Source of the DNA: Simonsiella sp051414845
GTDB taxonomy: Bacteria; Pseudomonadota; Gammaproteobacteria; Burkholderiales; Neisseriaceae
Direction of reading: 5' to 3'
Length of the DNA stretch: 64,000 nt
Assembly: GCA_051414845.1 (NCBI GenBank)
Contig: CP183313.1
Location: forward strand, 682,001 to 746,000
The position numbers and the translations under genes are program-made. Position 1 is the first letter of the stretch. Each line of letters starts with the position of its first letter. The notes below the pieces were generated by a model. It saw only the letters and a program-made list of their open reading frames with translations. It made no database searches and had not been told where the DNA came from. Of the stretch, positions 49,644 through 57,760 are shown one piece after another.

Positions 49644-49740
49644 TTCGCGTTCTAAGCAAAAGACAAAACCCGTCTTTCCCCTTTCAAACTGCGCGTTTTA
49701 CAATGCACACACTTAAAACATAACATTAAAGGAAAGCATC

Positions 49741-50289
49741 ATGGCACGTTTACCCATTCACACCGTAGAAACTGCGCCCGAGGCGGCGAAATCACGCGTA
49801 CAAGCGGCTTTGGACGCGAACGGCTTTTTGCCACACTTGATTGGCGTGTTGGCGAATTCGCCCGAGGCGTTGGCATTTTATCAAGAAGTGGGCAAGCTCA
49901 ATGGCGCAACCAGCTTAACTGCTGGCGAACGCGAAGTGGTGCAAATCATCGCTGCCAAACGCAACGAATGCGGTTTTTGCGTGGCAGGGCATACCAAATT
50001 GGCAACGCTGAAAAAATTATTATCGGACAACGCGATTGCCGCATCTCGTGCCGTAAATCCGACCGATTTTGACGATGCGAAATTAAGCGCGTTGGCGACT
50101 TTTACGATTGCCGTGATGGAAAACAAAGGTGCGGTTTCAGATGCTCAATTGGCGGCTTTCTTAGACGCGGGTTACACGCAACAGCAATCAGTTGAAGTGG
50201 TTTTGGGCGTGGCGTTGGCAACTTTGTGCAACTACACCAATAATTTGGCGAAAACCGAGATTAACCCAGAATTGCAAGCGTTTGTGTAA
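49741..50289 (+). CDS. Carboxymuconolactone decarboxylase-family (AhpD-like) protein
   Basis: A 182-residue all-helical AhpD-fold protein. The redox motif is NECGFCVAGHTKLA (Cys-x-x-Cys-x-x-x-His, about residues 79-86), typical of alkylhydroperoxidase-like enzymes in which the two cysteines and histidine shuttle electrons. It probably reduces peroxides or protects against oxidative stress. GAAAGG lies before the ATG. It precedes an acyl-CoA dehydrogenase-like gene in the same direction but with a long gap. Confidence 0.88.
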   Translation: MARLPIHTVETAPEAAKSRVQAALDANGFLPHLIGVLANSPEALAFYQEVGKLNGATSLTAGEREVVQIIAAKRNECGFCVAGHTKLATLKKLLSDNAIAASRAVNPTDFDDAKLSALATFTIAVMENKGAVSDAQLAAFLDAGYTQQQSVEVVLGVALATLCNYTNNLAKTEINPELQAFV

Positions 50290-50677
50290 TTTTCAGGCTG
50301 CCTGAAAACCATGTTCATCATTCCCGTGCAGGCGGGAATCCAACTCTCGGTTTGGGTGATTTTTATTTAATGCTTAAAATTCAAAATTTTAGCAGATAAA
50401 TTTCGCATCAAATAAATATTCGTTTAGCTCTACGATGGATTGCCACCTACGCGTGAATGATGGCGTAGAGAGTTTGACGCAATTTCAGGCTGTCTGAAAA
50501 TGTATTTTTAAAAAATCGCCATGTCTTTGAATAAGGCGTGGTGATTTTTTTAAATTGTGAATTTTGTAAATATTTAATTTTTATCAATTTTAACATTTTC
50601 AGGCTGCCTGAAAAAATATTACCTATAAAATGGTTGCCCGAAAAATCCATAAGAAAAATCCATAAAAGGAAATCATC
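50290..50677. other. Intergenic region with dRS3-type repeat and hairpins
   Basis: 390 bases without a supported gene. Contents: a DUS at 50291, a dRS3-type palindrome (50320-50339), a CTCTACG/CGTAGAG inverted pair (about 50430-50472), a terminator-like hairpin with A and T arms (AAAAAATCGCCATG ... GGTGATTTTTTT, about 50510-50551) and a second DUS at 50597. The frames across it are shadows. Confidence 0.6.
50320..50339. repeat. dRS3-type 20-bp repeat
   Basis: ATTCCCGTGCAGGCGGGAAT fits the neisserial dRS3 pattern ATTCCC-N8-GGGAAT exactly. In Neisseria such repeats are insertion targets for filamentous prophages and form parts of larger repeat arrays. Confidence 0.8.
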
Positions 50678-51781
50678 ATGCCCCAACAAACTTTATTATC
50701 CCAAATCGCCGAACTGGCACAACGCGAACTTACACCCATCGTGCAAGACATTGACCAAAAAGGCGTTTATCCCGAAAATTTTATGCGTGAATTGGGCAGA
50801 ATAGGTGGCTATCAATCCGTTGGCACGACCGAACAAGGCGGTAATGGATTGGGCTTGACCACACAAATTTTGGCGATTCGTGAAGTGGGAAAAGTCTGTG
50901 GTGCGACCGCATTTTCCGTGTGGTGTCAAGCGGCTTGCGCGTGGTATTTGCACAAAACGCCGAACGCCGCCGTTCAATTGCGCTATTTGGCGGACGTGTT
51001 GCAAGGTAAAGTGTTGGCTGGCACAGGAATGTCCAATACTGTCAAACATTTGGCTGGTATTGAAGAGCATAACTTGAAAGCGGAAAAAGTGGACGGCGGT
51101 TACAGAGTCAATGGCGTGTTGCCTTGGGTGTCTAATTTGGGCGACACGCACATTTGGGCGAACACGGCGCAAACGGTGGACGGCTATGTGATGTTTATCA
51201 CGGGCGCGGAGTGCGAGGGCGTGTCGCTCAATCCTTGCCCCGAATTTTGCGCGTTGGAAGGCACGCGCACGTTTGCGTTGAAATTTGAAAACGTGTTTGT
51301 GCCACACGAAGATGTGTTAGCCGAACCGCAACAGTTTGAATCGTATATTAAATCCATCAAAACGGGCTTTATTTTGCTGCAAATTGGCATTGGCGCAGGC
51401 ATTATTGATGGCTGCCTGAAAGAAATTAAGTTGGCCAATGTGAGCCATGGTGAAGTGAATTTTTATTTGGATAATCAAATAGATGATTTGCAAGACCGTT
51501 TTCAGGCAGCCTTAAATAAAACCGCGAAATTGGCAGACGAGGCGTGGGCTGGGCAAACCAGCATTTTGGAGACGTTGCAAACGCGTTTAGCGGCGGCAGA
51601 ATTGTGTTTGGACGCGGCGCAATCGGCGGCTTTACACGCGGGCGCGAAGGGTTATTTGATGCGCTCGCCTGTACAACGCCGTTTGCGTGAGGCGATGTTT
51701 GTGGCGATTGTTACGCCCGCGGTTAAGCATTTGCGTAAAGAGATTTCGGATTTGGAGTTTACGGGTGAATATTCGATTTAA
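50678..51781 (+). CDS. Acyl-CoA dehydrogenase-family flavoprotein
   Basis: A 367-residue protein with the acyl-CoA dehydrogenase fold: an N-terminal helical part (PQQTLLSQIAELAQREL), a central beta domain (VLAGTGMSNT, GYRVNGVLPWVSNLG) and a C-terminal four-helix bundle ending RRLREAMFVAIVTPAVKHLRKEISDLE. Unlike classic enzymes it is slightly short and I cannot see a clear catalytic glutamate, so the substrate may not be an acyl-CoA. Similar proteins act as flavin-dependent monooxygenases or nitroalkane oxidases. AAAGGA precedes the ATG. In-frame uptake sequences are present. Confidence 0.85.
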   Translation: MPQQTLLSQIAELAQRELTPIVQDIDQKGVYPENFMRELGRIGGYQSVGTTEQGGNGLGLTTQILAIREVGKVCGATAFSVWCQAACAWYLHKTPNAAVQLRYLADVLQGKVLAGTGMSNTVKHLAGIEEHNLKAEKVDGGYRVNGVLPWVSNLGDTHIWANTAQTVDGYVMFITGAECEGVSLNPCPEFCALEGTRTFALKFENVFVPHEDVLAEPQQFESYIKSIKTGFILLQIGIGAGIIDGCLKEIKLANVSHGEVNFYLDNQIDDLQDRFQAALNKTAKLADEAWAGQTSILETLQTRLAAAELCLDAAQSAALHAGAKGYLMRSPVQRRLREAMFVAIVTPAVKHLRKEISDLEFTGEYSI

Positions 51782-51886
51782 GAACAAGGTAATAGGGGGG
51801 CGCTTATTTTCCGCATGAATTTCCAAGCTTTTTAGGCTTAGGCGCGCATTGTGTTAAAATGCGCGCTTTTGTTTTCAGGCAGCCTT

Positions 51887-52186
51887 ATGTTTCACAAAAT
51901 TCAATACCTTGATTATCGCAACACGATTATTCAATACAATCAAAAATTTACTGCTGCTGAACAAGATTTATTGGCAGAAATTTTAACGCGCTTTGAGTTT
52001 GACCCTATGCAAGAGCAAGCCTTGGTGCAAGCAGTTTTGCAACAAAGTCGTTTTGACCCTAATGTGGGGCATTTTGACACGAGTGAAGACGACGAAGATA
52101 CGACGGGCGTATGTCCGCATTGTATCAATCCACCTGCGCCGCCGTTGCGTGATTATTTGATGTGGCGCGAGCAGAATGCGTATTAA
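51887..52186 (+). CDS. Small conserved-looking protein with a CxxC motif
   Basis: A 99-residue acidic protein (MFHKIQYLDYRNTIIQYNQK...) with VCPHCINPPAPPLRDYLMWRE near the C terminus. The CPHC pair and final Trp-rich segment suggest a metal-binding or redox knuckle. I recognise no named family. The ATG at 51887 follows an uptake sequence directly; a longer frame from 51851 would begin in the intergenic repeat. Confidence 0.7.
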   Translation: MFHKIQYLDYRNTIIQYNQKFTAAEQDLLAEILTRFEFDPMQEQALVQAVLQQSRFDPNVGHFDTSEDDEDTTGVCPHCINPPAPPLRDYLMWREQNAY

Positions 52187-52259
52187 TTTTTCAGGCTTCC
52201 TGAAACGAGGATTTGCGTAGCTAAAATATTTCCATATTATTTAAACAAGAAAGTACCTT

Positions 52260-52709
52260 ATGACACCCGTTCAACTGAAAATCTTAAATCCCAAAATTGC
52301 CGACCAATTGCCAGCTTATGCCACCGAAGGCTCGGCTGGCTTGGATTTGCGTGCCTGTATTGATGAGGCGATTACTTTAGAAGCAGGGCAAACTGTATTA
52401 ATTCCAACAGGATTGGCGATTTATTTGGATAATCCGCAACTGTGTGCCATGTTGTTGCCGCGTTCAGGTTTAGGACACAAAAACGGTATTGTGCTGGGCA
52501 ATTTAGTGGGTTTGATTGACTCGGATTATCAGGGCGAATTGAAAGTTTCGTTATGGAATCGTGGGCAAGAAGCGTTTACGATTCAACCATTTGAGCGCAT
52601 TGCGCAGATGGTGATTGTGCCTGTGGTGCAGGCAGCGTTTGAAGTGGTGGACGAATTTAACGCCAGCGCGCGTGGTGTGGGTGGGTTTGGTAGCACAGGG
52701 CGCGGTTGA
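52260..52709 (+). CDS. dut: dUTP diphosphatase
   Basis: A 149-residue trimeric dUTPase that converts dUTP to dUMP and keeps uracil out of DNA. All five motifs are visible: EGSAGLDLRACID, PRSGLGHKNGIVLGN, GLIDSDYQGELKVSLWNRG with the catalytic Asp, ERIAQMVIVPVV and the C-terminal RGVGGFGSTGRG. Length and order are standard. The gene is transcribed alone and is followed by a pair of REP-like elements. Confidence 0.97.
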   Translation: MTPVQLKILNPKIADQLPAYATEGSAGLDLRACIDEAITLEAGQTVLIPTGLAIYLDNPQLCAMLLPRSGLGHKNGIVLGNLVGLIDSDYQGELKVSLWNRGQEAFTIQPFERIAQMVIVPVVQAAFEVVDEFNASARGVGGFGSTGRG

Positions 52710-52710
52710 A

Positions 52711-52800
52711 TGTAGGTCGGATACTTGTATCCGATATGTTGTGTATTCAATCAAGCATTTGTTTTAAATAATATTGTCGGATGCAAGAATCCGACCTACG
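52711..52800. repeat. Pair of REP-like elements in inverted orientation
   Basis: TGTAGGTCGGATACTTGTATCCGATATG (about 52711-52738) and TGTCGGATGCAAGAATCCGACCTACG (52775-52800) each fold into a hairpin, and their outer arms GTAGGTCGGAT and ATCCGACCTAC are also inverted to each other. Confidence 0.7.
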
Positions 52801-52840
52801 GGCTTTCAAGCTGCCTGAAACCATTTTTCATTCAAAAACC

Positions 52841-54466
52841 ATGCCCAATCGTCGTCAATTTCTCGCCTATGGTGGCACGCTTGTCGCTTCTGCTGCGGCT
52901 TCGTGGCTAGGCTATCGCTATCTTTCCAAACTGCCCAGCGTTCATGTGAACAAGGTCGGTTTGCCTTTGGCGCATTTGTTGCGCGATAAGCAATTGAATG
53001 TACAAGCCAATCGCGTTCAACAAGCCAATATTGTGATTTTGGGCAGCGGCACGGCTGGTTTAAGCGCGGCTTGGCATTTGGCGCAGGCGGGCGAGCAAAA
53101 TGTGCTGTTGATTGAAGGCTTTGAGCCCAATGGTAACAATGCGGCTTATGTTTCAGGCAGCCTGAAAGCCCCAACGGGTGCGCATTATTTGCCGCAGCCA
53201 TCACAAGAGAGTGTGTATGTACGCCGTTTGTTGCGACAGATGGGGATTTTGTTGCAGGAAAATGCGGATGGCAGCGCGCTCTATCGTGAAACGGATTTGG
53301 TACACGCGCCTGATGAACGCGTTTATTATCAAGGGCGTTGGCACGATGGTTTGCTGCCGCCTGATGAAGATAGCCGCCGCTTTTTCGCATTTGCAGGTAG
53401 CCTGAAACATGCTTATGGCAGCGATGGCAGAAAGGCGTTTGCCATTCCGATTGTGGCGAGTTCAGGAGATGAAAAATGGCGTGCGCTGGATCAATTGACT
53501 TTTGCTGATTGGTTGCGCCAAAACGGTTACAAATCGGCTAACTTGTTGTCTTATTTAGATTATTGTTGCCGTGATGATTATGGGCAAGGCGCGGCGCAAG
53601 TGTCTGCGTTTGCAGGTTTGCATTATTTTGCGGCGCGTGGCAACGACAATGCGGCGGTTTTGACTTGGGCAGACGGTTTAAACCATTTATCGCAAGGTTT
53701 GCGCGATTTAAGTGGTATGCAGCGTTTAAAAAGGCTGCCTGAAAATGAAAACTTGGCTTTCAGGCAGCCACAAGCGATGGCAGGCGTGGCAATCGCGGTG
53801 CGTGAATATGATGATTTTGTTGAAATAATATTGCGCGATGAAGTAGGCAATAATCATGCGATTCATGCGCGGCAAGTGATTTGTGCTATGCCGTTGATGG
53901 TAGCGAAACGTATTATTCATCAGCCTGAACGCTATGGTTTGCAACACGCGCTGCCTGATTATGCGCCGTGGTTGGTAAGTAATTTTGTGCTAAACAGTTT
54001 TCCGCCCGAACCTGATAAAACCGAATTGGCTTGGGACAATATTGTGCATCAATCGCCATCGCTGGGTTATGTGGTGGCGACGCACCAGCAAATTCGCGTT
54101 GCCAAGCCCTCGCGCACGATTTTTACCGCTTATCACGCGCTCAATCACGATACGCCGCAAAACGTGCGCCAATGGCTGTTAAACGCACAAGCGCAAGATT
54201 TGATTGAACCTGCGGCGCAAGATTTGCTGCGCGTTTATGGCGGGAAACGCTTTTGGCAACACGTCGCGCATGTGGACATGACGGTGCGCGCTCATGCAAT
54301 GAGTGTGCCGCAAGTCGGCTATTTGAGTCATGTGGGCTTAAATCAAATCCGCCACCATCATTCGCGCTTGCATTTTGCGCACAGCGATTTAAGCGGCTAT
54401 TCGGTGTTTGAAGAAGCCTTGCATTGGGGCGTGAACGCGGCGCAGGCGGTATTCAAGGCGGCATGA
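52841..54466 (+). CDS. Tat-exported FAD-dependent oxidoreductase (amine oxidase-like)
   Basis: A 541-residue protein. The N terminus MPNRRQFLAYGGTLVASAAA is a twin-arginine signal (RRQFLAYG), implying export folded with cofactor. The dinucleotide motif VILGSGTAGLSAAWHLAQAG (about residue 64) binds FAD. The rest resembles flavin amine oxidases or phytoene-desaturase-like enzymes (SGSLKAPTGAHYLPQPSQ, YVVATHQQIRVAKPSRTIF). Substrate unknown. The start at 52841 restores the Tat signal; the longer frame from 52781 begins inside an upstream uptake sequence. It contains several coding uptake sequences and precedes an ABC exporter. Confidence 0.85.
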   Translation: MPNRRQFLAYGGTLVASAAASWLGYRYLSKLPSVHVNKVGLPLAHLLRDKQLNVQANRVQQANIVILGSGTAGLSAAWHLAQAGEQNVLLIEGFEPNGNNAAYVSGSLKAPTGAHYLPQPSQESVYVRRLLRQMGILLQENADGSALYRETDLVHAPDERVYYQGRWHDGLLPPDEDSRRFFAFAGSLKHAYGSDGRKAFAIPIVASSGDEKWRALDQLTFADWLRQNGYKSANLLSYLDYCCRDDYGQGAAQVSAFAGLHYFAARGNDNAAVLTWADGLNHLSQGLRDLSGMQRLKRLPENENLAFRQPQAMAGVAIAVREYDDFVEIILRDEVGNNHAIHARQVICAMPLMVAKRIIHQPERYGLQHALPDYAPWLVSNFVLNSFPPEPDKTELAWDNIVHQSPSLGYVVATHQQIRVAKPSRTIFTAYHALNHDTPQNVRQWLLNAQAQDLIEPAAQDLLRVYGGKRFWQHVAHVDMTVRAHAMSVPQVGYLSHVGLNQIRHHHSRLHFAHSDLSGYSVFEEALHWGVNAAQAVFKAA

Positions 54467-54493
54467 AGACATAATGGTTCAACTACAAGCATT

Positions 54494-54561
54494 TGTAGGT
54501 CGGGCATGAATGCTCTACAAAACACACGCTATTTGCGTCGGGCATAAATGCCCGACCTACG
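54494..54561. repeat. REP-like pair between the oxidoreductase and ABC exporter genes
   Basis: TGTAGGTCGGGCATGAATGC-TCTACA and CGTCGGGCATAAATGCCCGACCTACG. Same family as 12372, 35355 and 52711. Confidence 0.7.
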
Positions 54562-54627
54562 AAAAGATTTATCTCATCGTTTCAGGCTGCCTGAAAAATC
54601 ATATAAATAGAAAGAAAAAACACACAC

Positions 54628-56280
54628 ATGGACATCATCAAACTCATCTACACCCACCACAAAACCGCGTTTTTGCAGATGCTTACGCTGACACTGGTTT
54701 CGGGTGCGCTCGGTATCGGTACGCTGTCGTATATCAATAACCATCTGTTGCGCAACAATGATTTAAACAGCGGCGGCATTGGGCAATTCATTTTGCTCGT
54801 TATTTTCTATTTTCTTGCCGCCAGTTTTGCGCAAATTCAGCTTGCGCGCATTGGGCAAAATTTTATTCGCGACACGCAAATGCAGCTTGTGAAACGCATT
54901 ATGGATAGCCATCAGGCGCAGATTCAGTTGATTGGCAAACCGAAAATTTTGGCAAGTCTCGGCAGCGATATTCGCAGTTTGTCCATCGCCTTTACGCGGC
55001 TGCCTGAATTGGTGCAAGGTGTGTTGTTTGTGGCGGCGTGTAGCCTGTATTTGATTTGGTTGTCGCCTAAATTATTTTTGGTCACGGCGGTGTTGATGTT
55101 GCTCATGATTGGCGGTACACATTTTGTGGTTAAACGCCATTACAGCAGCTTTCGCGCTATGCGCAGCGCGGAAGACGAAATCCAACGCCACTATGAAACC
55201 GCGTTGGACGGACACAAAGAATTAACGCTCAATCGCTACCGCGCCGAGCGTTTCTACAATGAAGAATTCACGCCACAAGCCCATACCCGCCGCAACGCGC
55301 ACGTCAAAGCCGATAGTTACCACGCCATTGCCGTCAACTGGGGCAACAGCATCATGCTCGCCGCCGTCGGTATCATCTTTTATCTCGCCACGCACCACGG
55401 CTGGACAAGTTTAAGCGACGCCGCCACCATCAGCATGACCGTCTTATTCATGCGCGGCCCACTCACATCCGCCATCGGCGCGTTCCCTGCGATTATGCAA
55501 AGCCAAGTTGGTTTGCAAGCCTTGAAAGATTTGGGTTTGGATGACTATCGCCCTGAATTTCATGGCACACACAAGCTACCTGAAAACTGGCAAACCATTC
55601 GCCTAGAAAACATCACTTATAGCTACCCCGTGCAAGGCGGACAACATTTCGCGCTGCAACCGATTAACTTAACCTTACAACGCGGCGAAACCGTATTTCT
55701 CATCGGCGGCAACGGCTCGGGTAAATCTACTTTATCCATGGTATTAAGCGGCTTATACACGCCCAGCAGCGGCAAAATTTTTGTAGATGATGTAGAAATT
55801 ACCGATGAAAACCGCCACGCCTACCGCCAATTGTTCGCCAGCGTGTTCACCGATTTTCACTTGTTTGAGCAACTCATGGACGGCACAGGGCAAGATATTG
55901 GCGATGCAGACATCCAAAACTGGTTGCAACACTTGCAGTTGCACGAAAAAGTCAAAATTGACACAGGCAGAATTCTCAACAGCCAACTCTCGCAAGGACA
56001 ACGCAAACGCCTAGGCTTGCTCATCGCCGCGTTGGAAAACCGCAGCATTATGGTGCTAGACGAATGGGCAGCCGACCAAGACCCCCAATTTCGCCGCGTG
56101 TTTTACGAGCAACTTTTGCCCTTGCTAAAACAACAAGGCTACACGCTCTTTGCCATCAGCCATGATGACAAATATTTTCACCATGCCGAACGGATTATTT
56201 CTATGAAACAAGGCGAATTGTCGGAATTTGACGCGGTGCAAGCGAAAATAGTTGCCGATGAGCATAGTCGTGGCGAGTAA
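54628..56280 (+). CDS. Cyclic-peptide/siderophore-type ABC exporter (YojI/PvdE-like)
   Basis: A 550-residue fused permease-ATPase. Six membrane helices lie in residues 1-300; the ATPase has Walker A GGNGSGKST (about 361), a signature LSQGQRKRLGLL and Walker B MVLDEWAADQDPQFRRVFYEQLLP. The DEWAADQDP form is characteristic of the YojI/PvdE/SyrD branch, which exports microcins, siderophore precursors or cyclic peptides to the periplasm. It follows the Tat-exported oxidoreductase gene, so both may act on an exported molecule; that link is inference. Confidence 0.9.
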   Translation: MDIIKLIYTHHKTAFLQMLTLTLVSGALGIGTLSYINNHLLRNNDLNSGGIGQFILLVIFYFLAASFAQIQLARIGQNFIRDTQMQLVKRIMDSHQAQIQLIGKPKILASLGSDIRSLSIAFTRLPELVQGVLFVAACSLYLIWLSPKLFLVTAVLMLLMIGGTHFVVKRHYSSFRAMRSAEDEIQRHYETALDGHKELTLNRYRAERFYNEEFTPQAHTRRNAHVKADSYHAIAVNWGNSIMLAAVGIIFYLATHHGWTSLSDAATISMTVLFMRGPLTSAIGAFPAIMQSQVGLQALKDLGLDDYRPEFHGTHKLPENWQTIRLENITYSYPVQGGQHFALQPINLTLQRGETVFLIGGNGSGKSTLSMVLSGLYTPSSGKIFVDDVEITDENRHAYRQLFASVFTDFHLFEQLMDGTGQDIGDADIQNWLQHLQLHEKVKIDTGRILNSQLSQGQRKRLGLLIAALENRSIMVLDEWAADQDPQFRRVFYEQLLPLLKQQGYTLFAISHDDKYFHHAERIISMKQGELSEFDAVQAKIVADEHSRGE

Positions 56281-56361
56281 GTTTTCAGGCAGCCTGAAAG
56301 CAGGGCAGACACTGTCCACCAATAATTTTTCAGGGCTGCCTGAGAACTACAAGTAACTCAT

Positions 56362-56399
56362 CCCCTCTCCCGCTTGCGGGGGAGGACTAGGGTGGGGGC
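56362..56399. repeat. GC-rich intergenic repeat, copy 3
   Basis: CCCCTCTCCCGCTTGCGGGG followed by GAGGACTAGGGTGGGGGC. Same layout as the two copies that flank phage gene M. Confidence 0.7.
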
Positions 56400-56400
56400 T

Positions 56401-56564
56401 TAGGGGCTAATGACAATTCGTTTCGCGGTTGTTTTTGTGCTAAATTTACCCAATTCTTCGTTAAAAATACTCGCCAATGGAACGCATTGGCTCGCATTTT
56501 CGCCTTGAATTGGACAAATTTCTCAACAAAACCAACATCGCGCCCAAGTTGTCACTAGCCCCTA
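56401..56564. mobile_element. 164-bp fold-back MITE
   Basis: The ends TAGGGGCTAATGACAA (left) and, in inverse, TAGGGGCTAGTGACAA (right) differ by one base. The similarity between arms continues imperfectly through the element (AAATTT, CCAATTC, AAAAT blocks) to a central CCAATG-GAACG-CATTGG stem, so the whole can fold into one long hairpin. TA dinucleotides at both ends fit a TA target duplication. It has no coding capacity, and a parent transposase is not in the window. Confidence 0.75.
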
Positions 56565-56652
56565 GAGTTTCAGCTAATAATAATGAAGTCAGAAAAAGTA
56601 ACATGACAAGTTTTCAGGCAGCCTGAAACCCTAAAAAAACAAAGGAAACCCC

Positions 56653-57069
56653 ATGTCAAAACAACAATATGAAGACGAACGCGACGACACCATGCGTTTA
56701 GACAAATGGCTCTGGGCAGCACGATTTTTCAAAACCCGCAGCTTAGCCAGCAAGCACATCGAACTCGGTCGCGTCGCCGTCAATGGGCAAAAAGTCAAAA
56801 CCAGCAAATACATTGTGGTAGGCGATGTGATTGATTTAACACTCAATTCCTTGCCATTCAAACTTTATGTACTCGCACTCAACCACCAACGCCGCCCCGC
56901 GCCCGAAGCCCGTTTGCTCTACCGCGAAGACGAACAAACTACCGCCAACCGCGAAGCCCAAAAAGCCCTAGACCAAGCCAGCCGCATTTCCGCTGCCTAT
57001 CCCGACGGTCGCCCGACCAAACGCGACCGCCGTCAGTTAGATAAAGTGAAGCGTGGTAACTGGTCGTAA
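56653..57069 (+). CDS. hslR: Heat shock protein 15 (S4-domain RNA-binding protein)
   Basis: A 138-residue Hsp15 family protein. The S4 domain starts MRLDKWLWAARFFKTRSLASKHIELGRVAVNGQKVKTSKYIVVGD (about residues 15-60), followed by the Hsp15-specific LNHQRRPAPEARLLYRE and a basic tail (RPTKRDRRQLDKVKRGNW). It rescues stalled 50S subunits carrying nascent chains after heat shock. AAAGGAAA precedes the ATG. Confidence 0.94.
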   Translation: MSKQQYEDERDDTMRLDKWLWAARFFKTRSLASKHIELGRVAVNGQKVKTSKYIVVGDVIDLTLNSLPFKLYVLALNHQRRPAPEARLLYREDEQTTANREAQKALDQASRISAAYPDGRPTKRDRRQLDKVKRGNWS

Positions 57070-57072
57070 AAA

Positions 57073-57190
57073 ATATAGCGAATGAATACAGAAATCCACG
57101 GCGTTGCCCACGCTCTTATGTACTACGTACACGGCGAGCGTGTGATGCCACGCACGAAATTTTCGCGCGCAGCACAATATAAATCGCCCT
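57073..57190. repeat. Degenerate Correia-like element
   Basis: ATATAGCGAATGAATACAG at one end and CTGAATTTTATTTCAC nearby at the other flank a body (CACGGCGTTGCCCACGCTCT, TATGTACTACGTACACGGCG) that parallels the element at 10731-10835. The terminal repeats are poorly preserved and the boundaries approximate. Confidence 0.55.
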
Positions 57191-57231
57191 GAATTTTATT
57201 TCACATCTTGCAACACCATTGCAAAAACAAA

Positions 57232-57276
57232 ACAGCAAATGCGACAATGTCATCGCATTTGCTGTTTATTTTTTCT
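57232..57276. terminator. Bidirectional terminator between hslR and the unknown reverse gene
   Basis: AACAGCAAATGCGA and TCGCATTTGCTGTT form a perfect 14-bp stem with an 8-base loop. T-rich tracts follow on both strands (TATTTTTT on plus, TTGTTTTTGC on minus). Confidence 0.85.
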
Positions 57277-57287
57277 ATGGCTAAAAA

Positions 57288-57638
57288 TCAATCCAATTCA
57301 CGGCTCAAAATTTGCAATATCCCATCAAGGTAATTCACATCAGCAGCCAAACCATATTCAGCTGCCCAATGCTGGTCTAATTTAACTTGGCGCAAATCGG
57401 CAATCACCGCTTTGGCAGCTGCTTCTGATGGATAACATTCATCAAAATAACGAATCAGCCGTTCAGCAAACATCACACCATCTGCACCGTCTAACCAACT
57501 TTGAACAATCCTGCGATTGAATTGATGCTGTGTTTTCCACATAATCGTTTCAATCACGGTATTCATGACCGCATCAGGCGTGTAACCATATTGCTGAATC
57601 AAACCAAAAAAGCCCAGTTGCAAAAAAGCAGGTTTCAT
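57288..57638 (-). CDS. Protein of unknown function next to the prophage 2 end
   Basis: A 116-residue soluble protein (MKPAFLQLGFFGLIQQYGYT...), rich in aromatic and acidic residues and mostly helical. I recognise no family. AAAAGGATAAGTT before the ATG is a good ribosome site. It lies between the bidirectional terminator and the methylase gene, in the phage direction, so it could be the last phage gene or the first chromosomal gene. Confidence 0.7.
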   Translation of the reverse strand: MKPAFLQLGFFGLIQQYGYTPDAVMNTVIETIMWKTQHQFNRRIVQSWLDGADGVMFAERLIRYFDECYPSEAAAKAVIADLRQVKLDQHWAAEYGLAADVNYLDGILQILSRELD

Positions 57639-57760
57639 AACTTATCCTTTTAAAATAGTGATTTATCATGAAACTGATATTACCGTACACTTACCAACAA
57701 GTGTAGTGCTTTTTTCGCTAAAATTGATGAAAAATCCAGTGGTTATCATCAGGTTTGAGG

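Larger units (their letters stand above)
56281..56652. other. Repeat-rich intergenic region
   Basis: 370 bases without a gene. From the left it holds a DUS pair (56284-56297), a degenerate DUS (56330), the third copy of the GC-rich repeat (56362-56399), a 164-bp fold-back element (56401-56564) and a DUS just before hslR. Confidence 0.7.

Noticed and set aside
57669..57740. Possible transposon end of prophage 2 (TGAAACTGATATTACCG with TACACTT/AAGTGTA repeats)
   Set aside because: It starts with TG and lies in the right place, but without the other end or a visible 5-bp target duplication the boundary cannot be set; the repeats may equally be a terminator or promoter feature.
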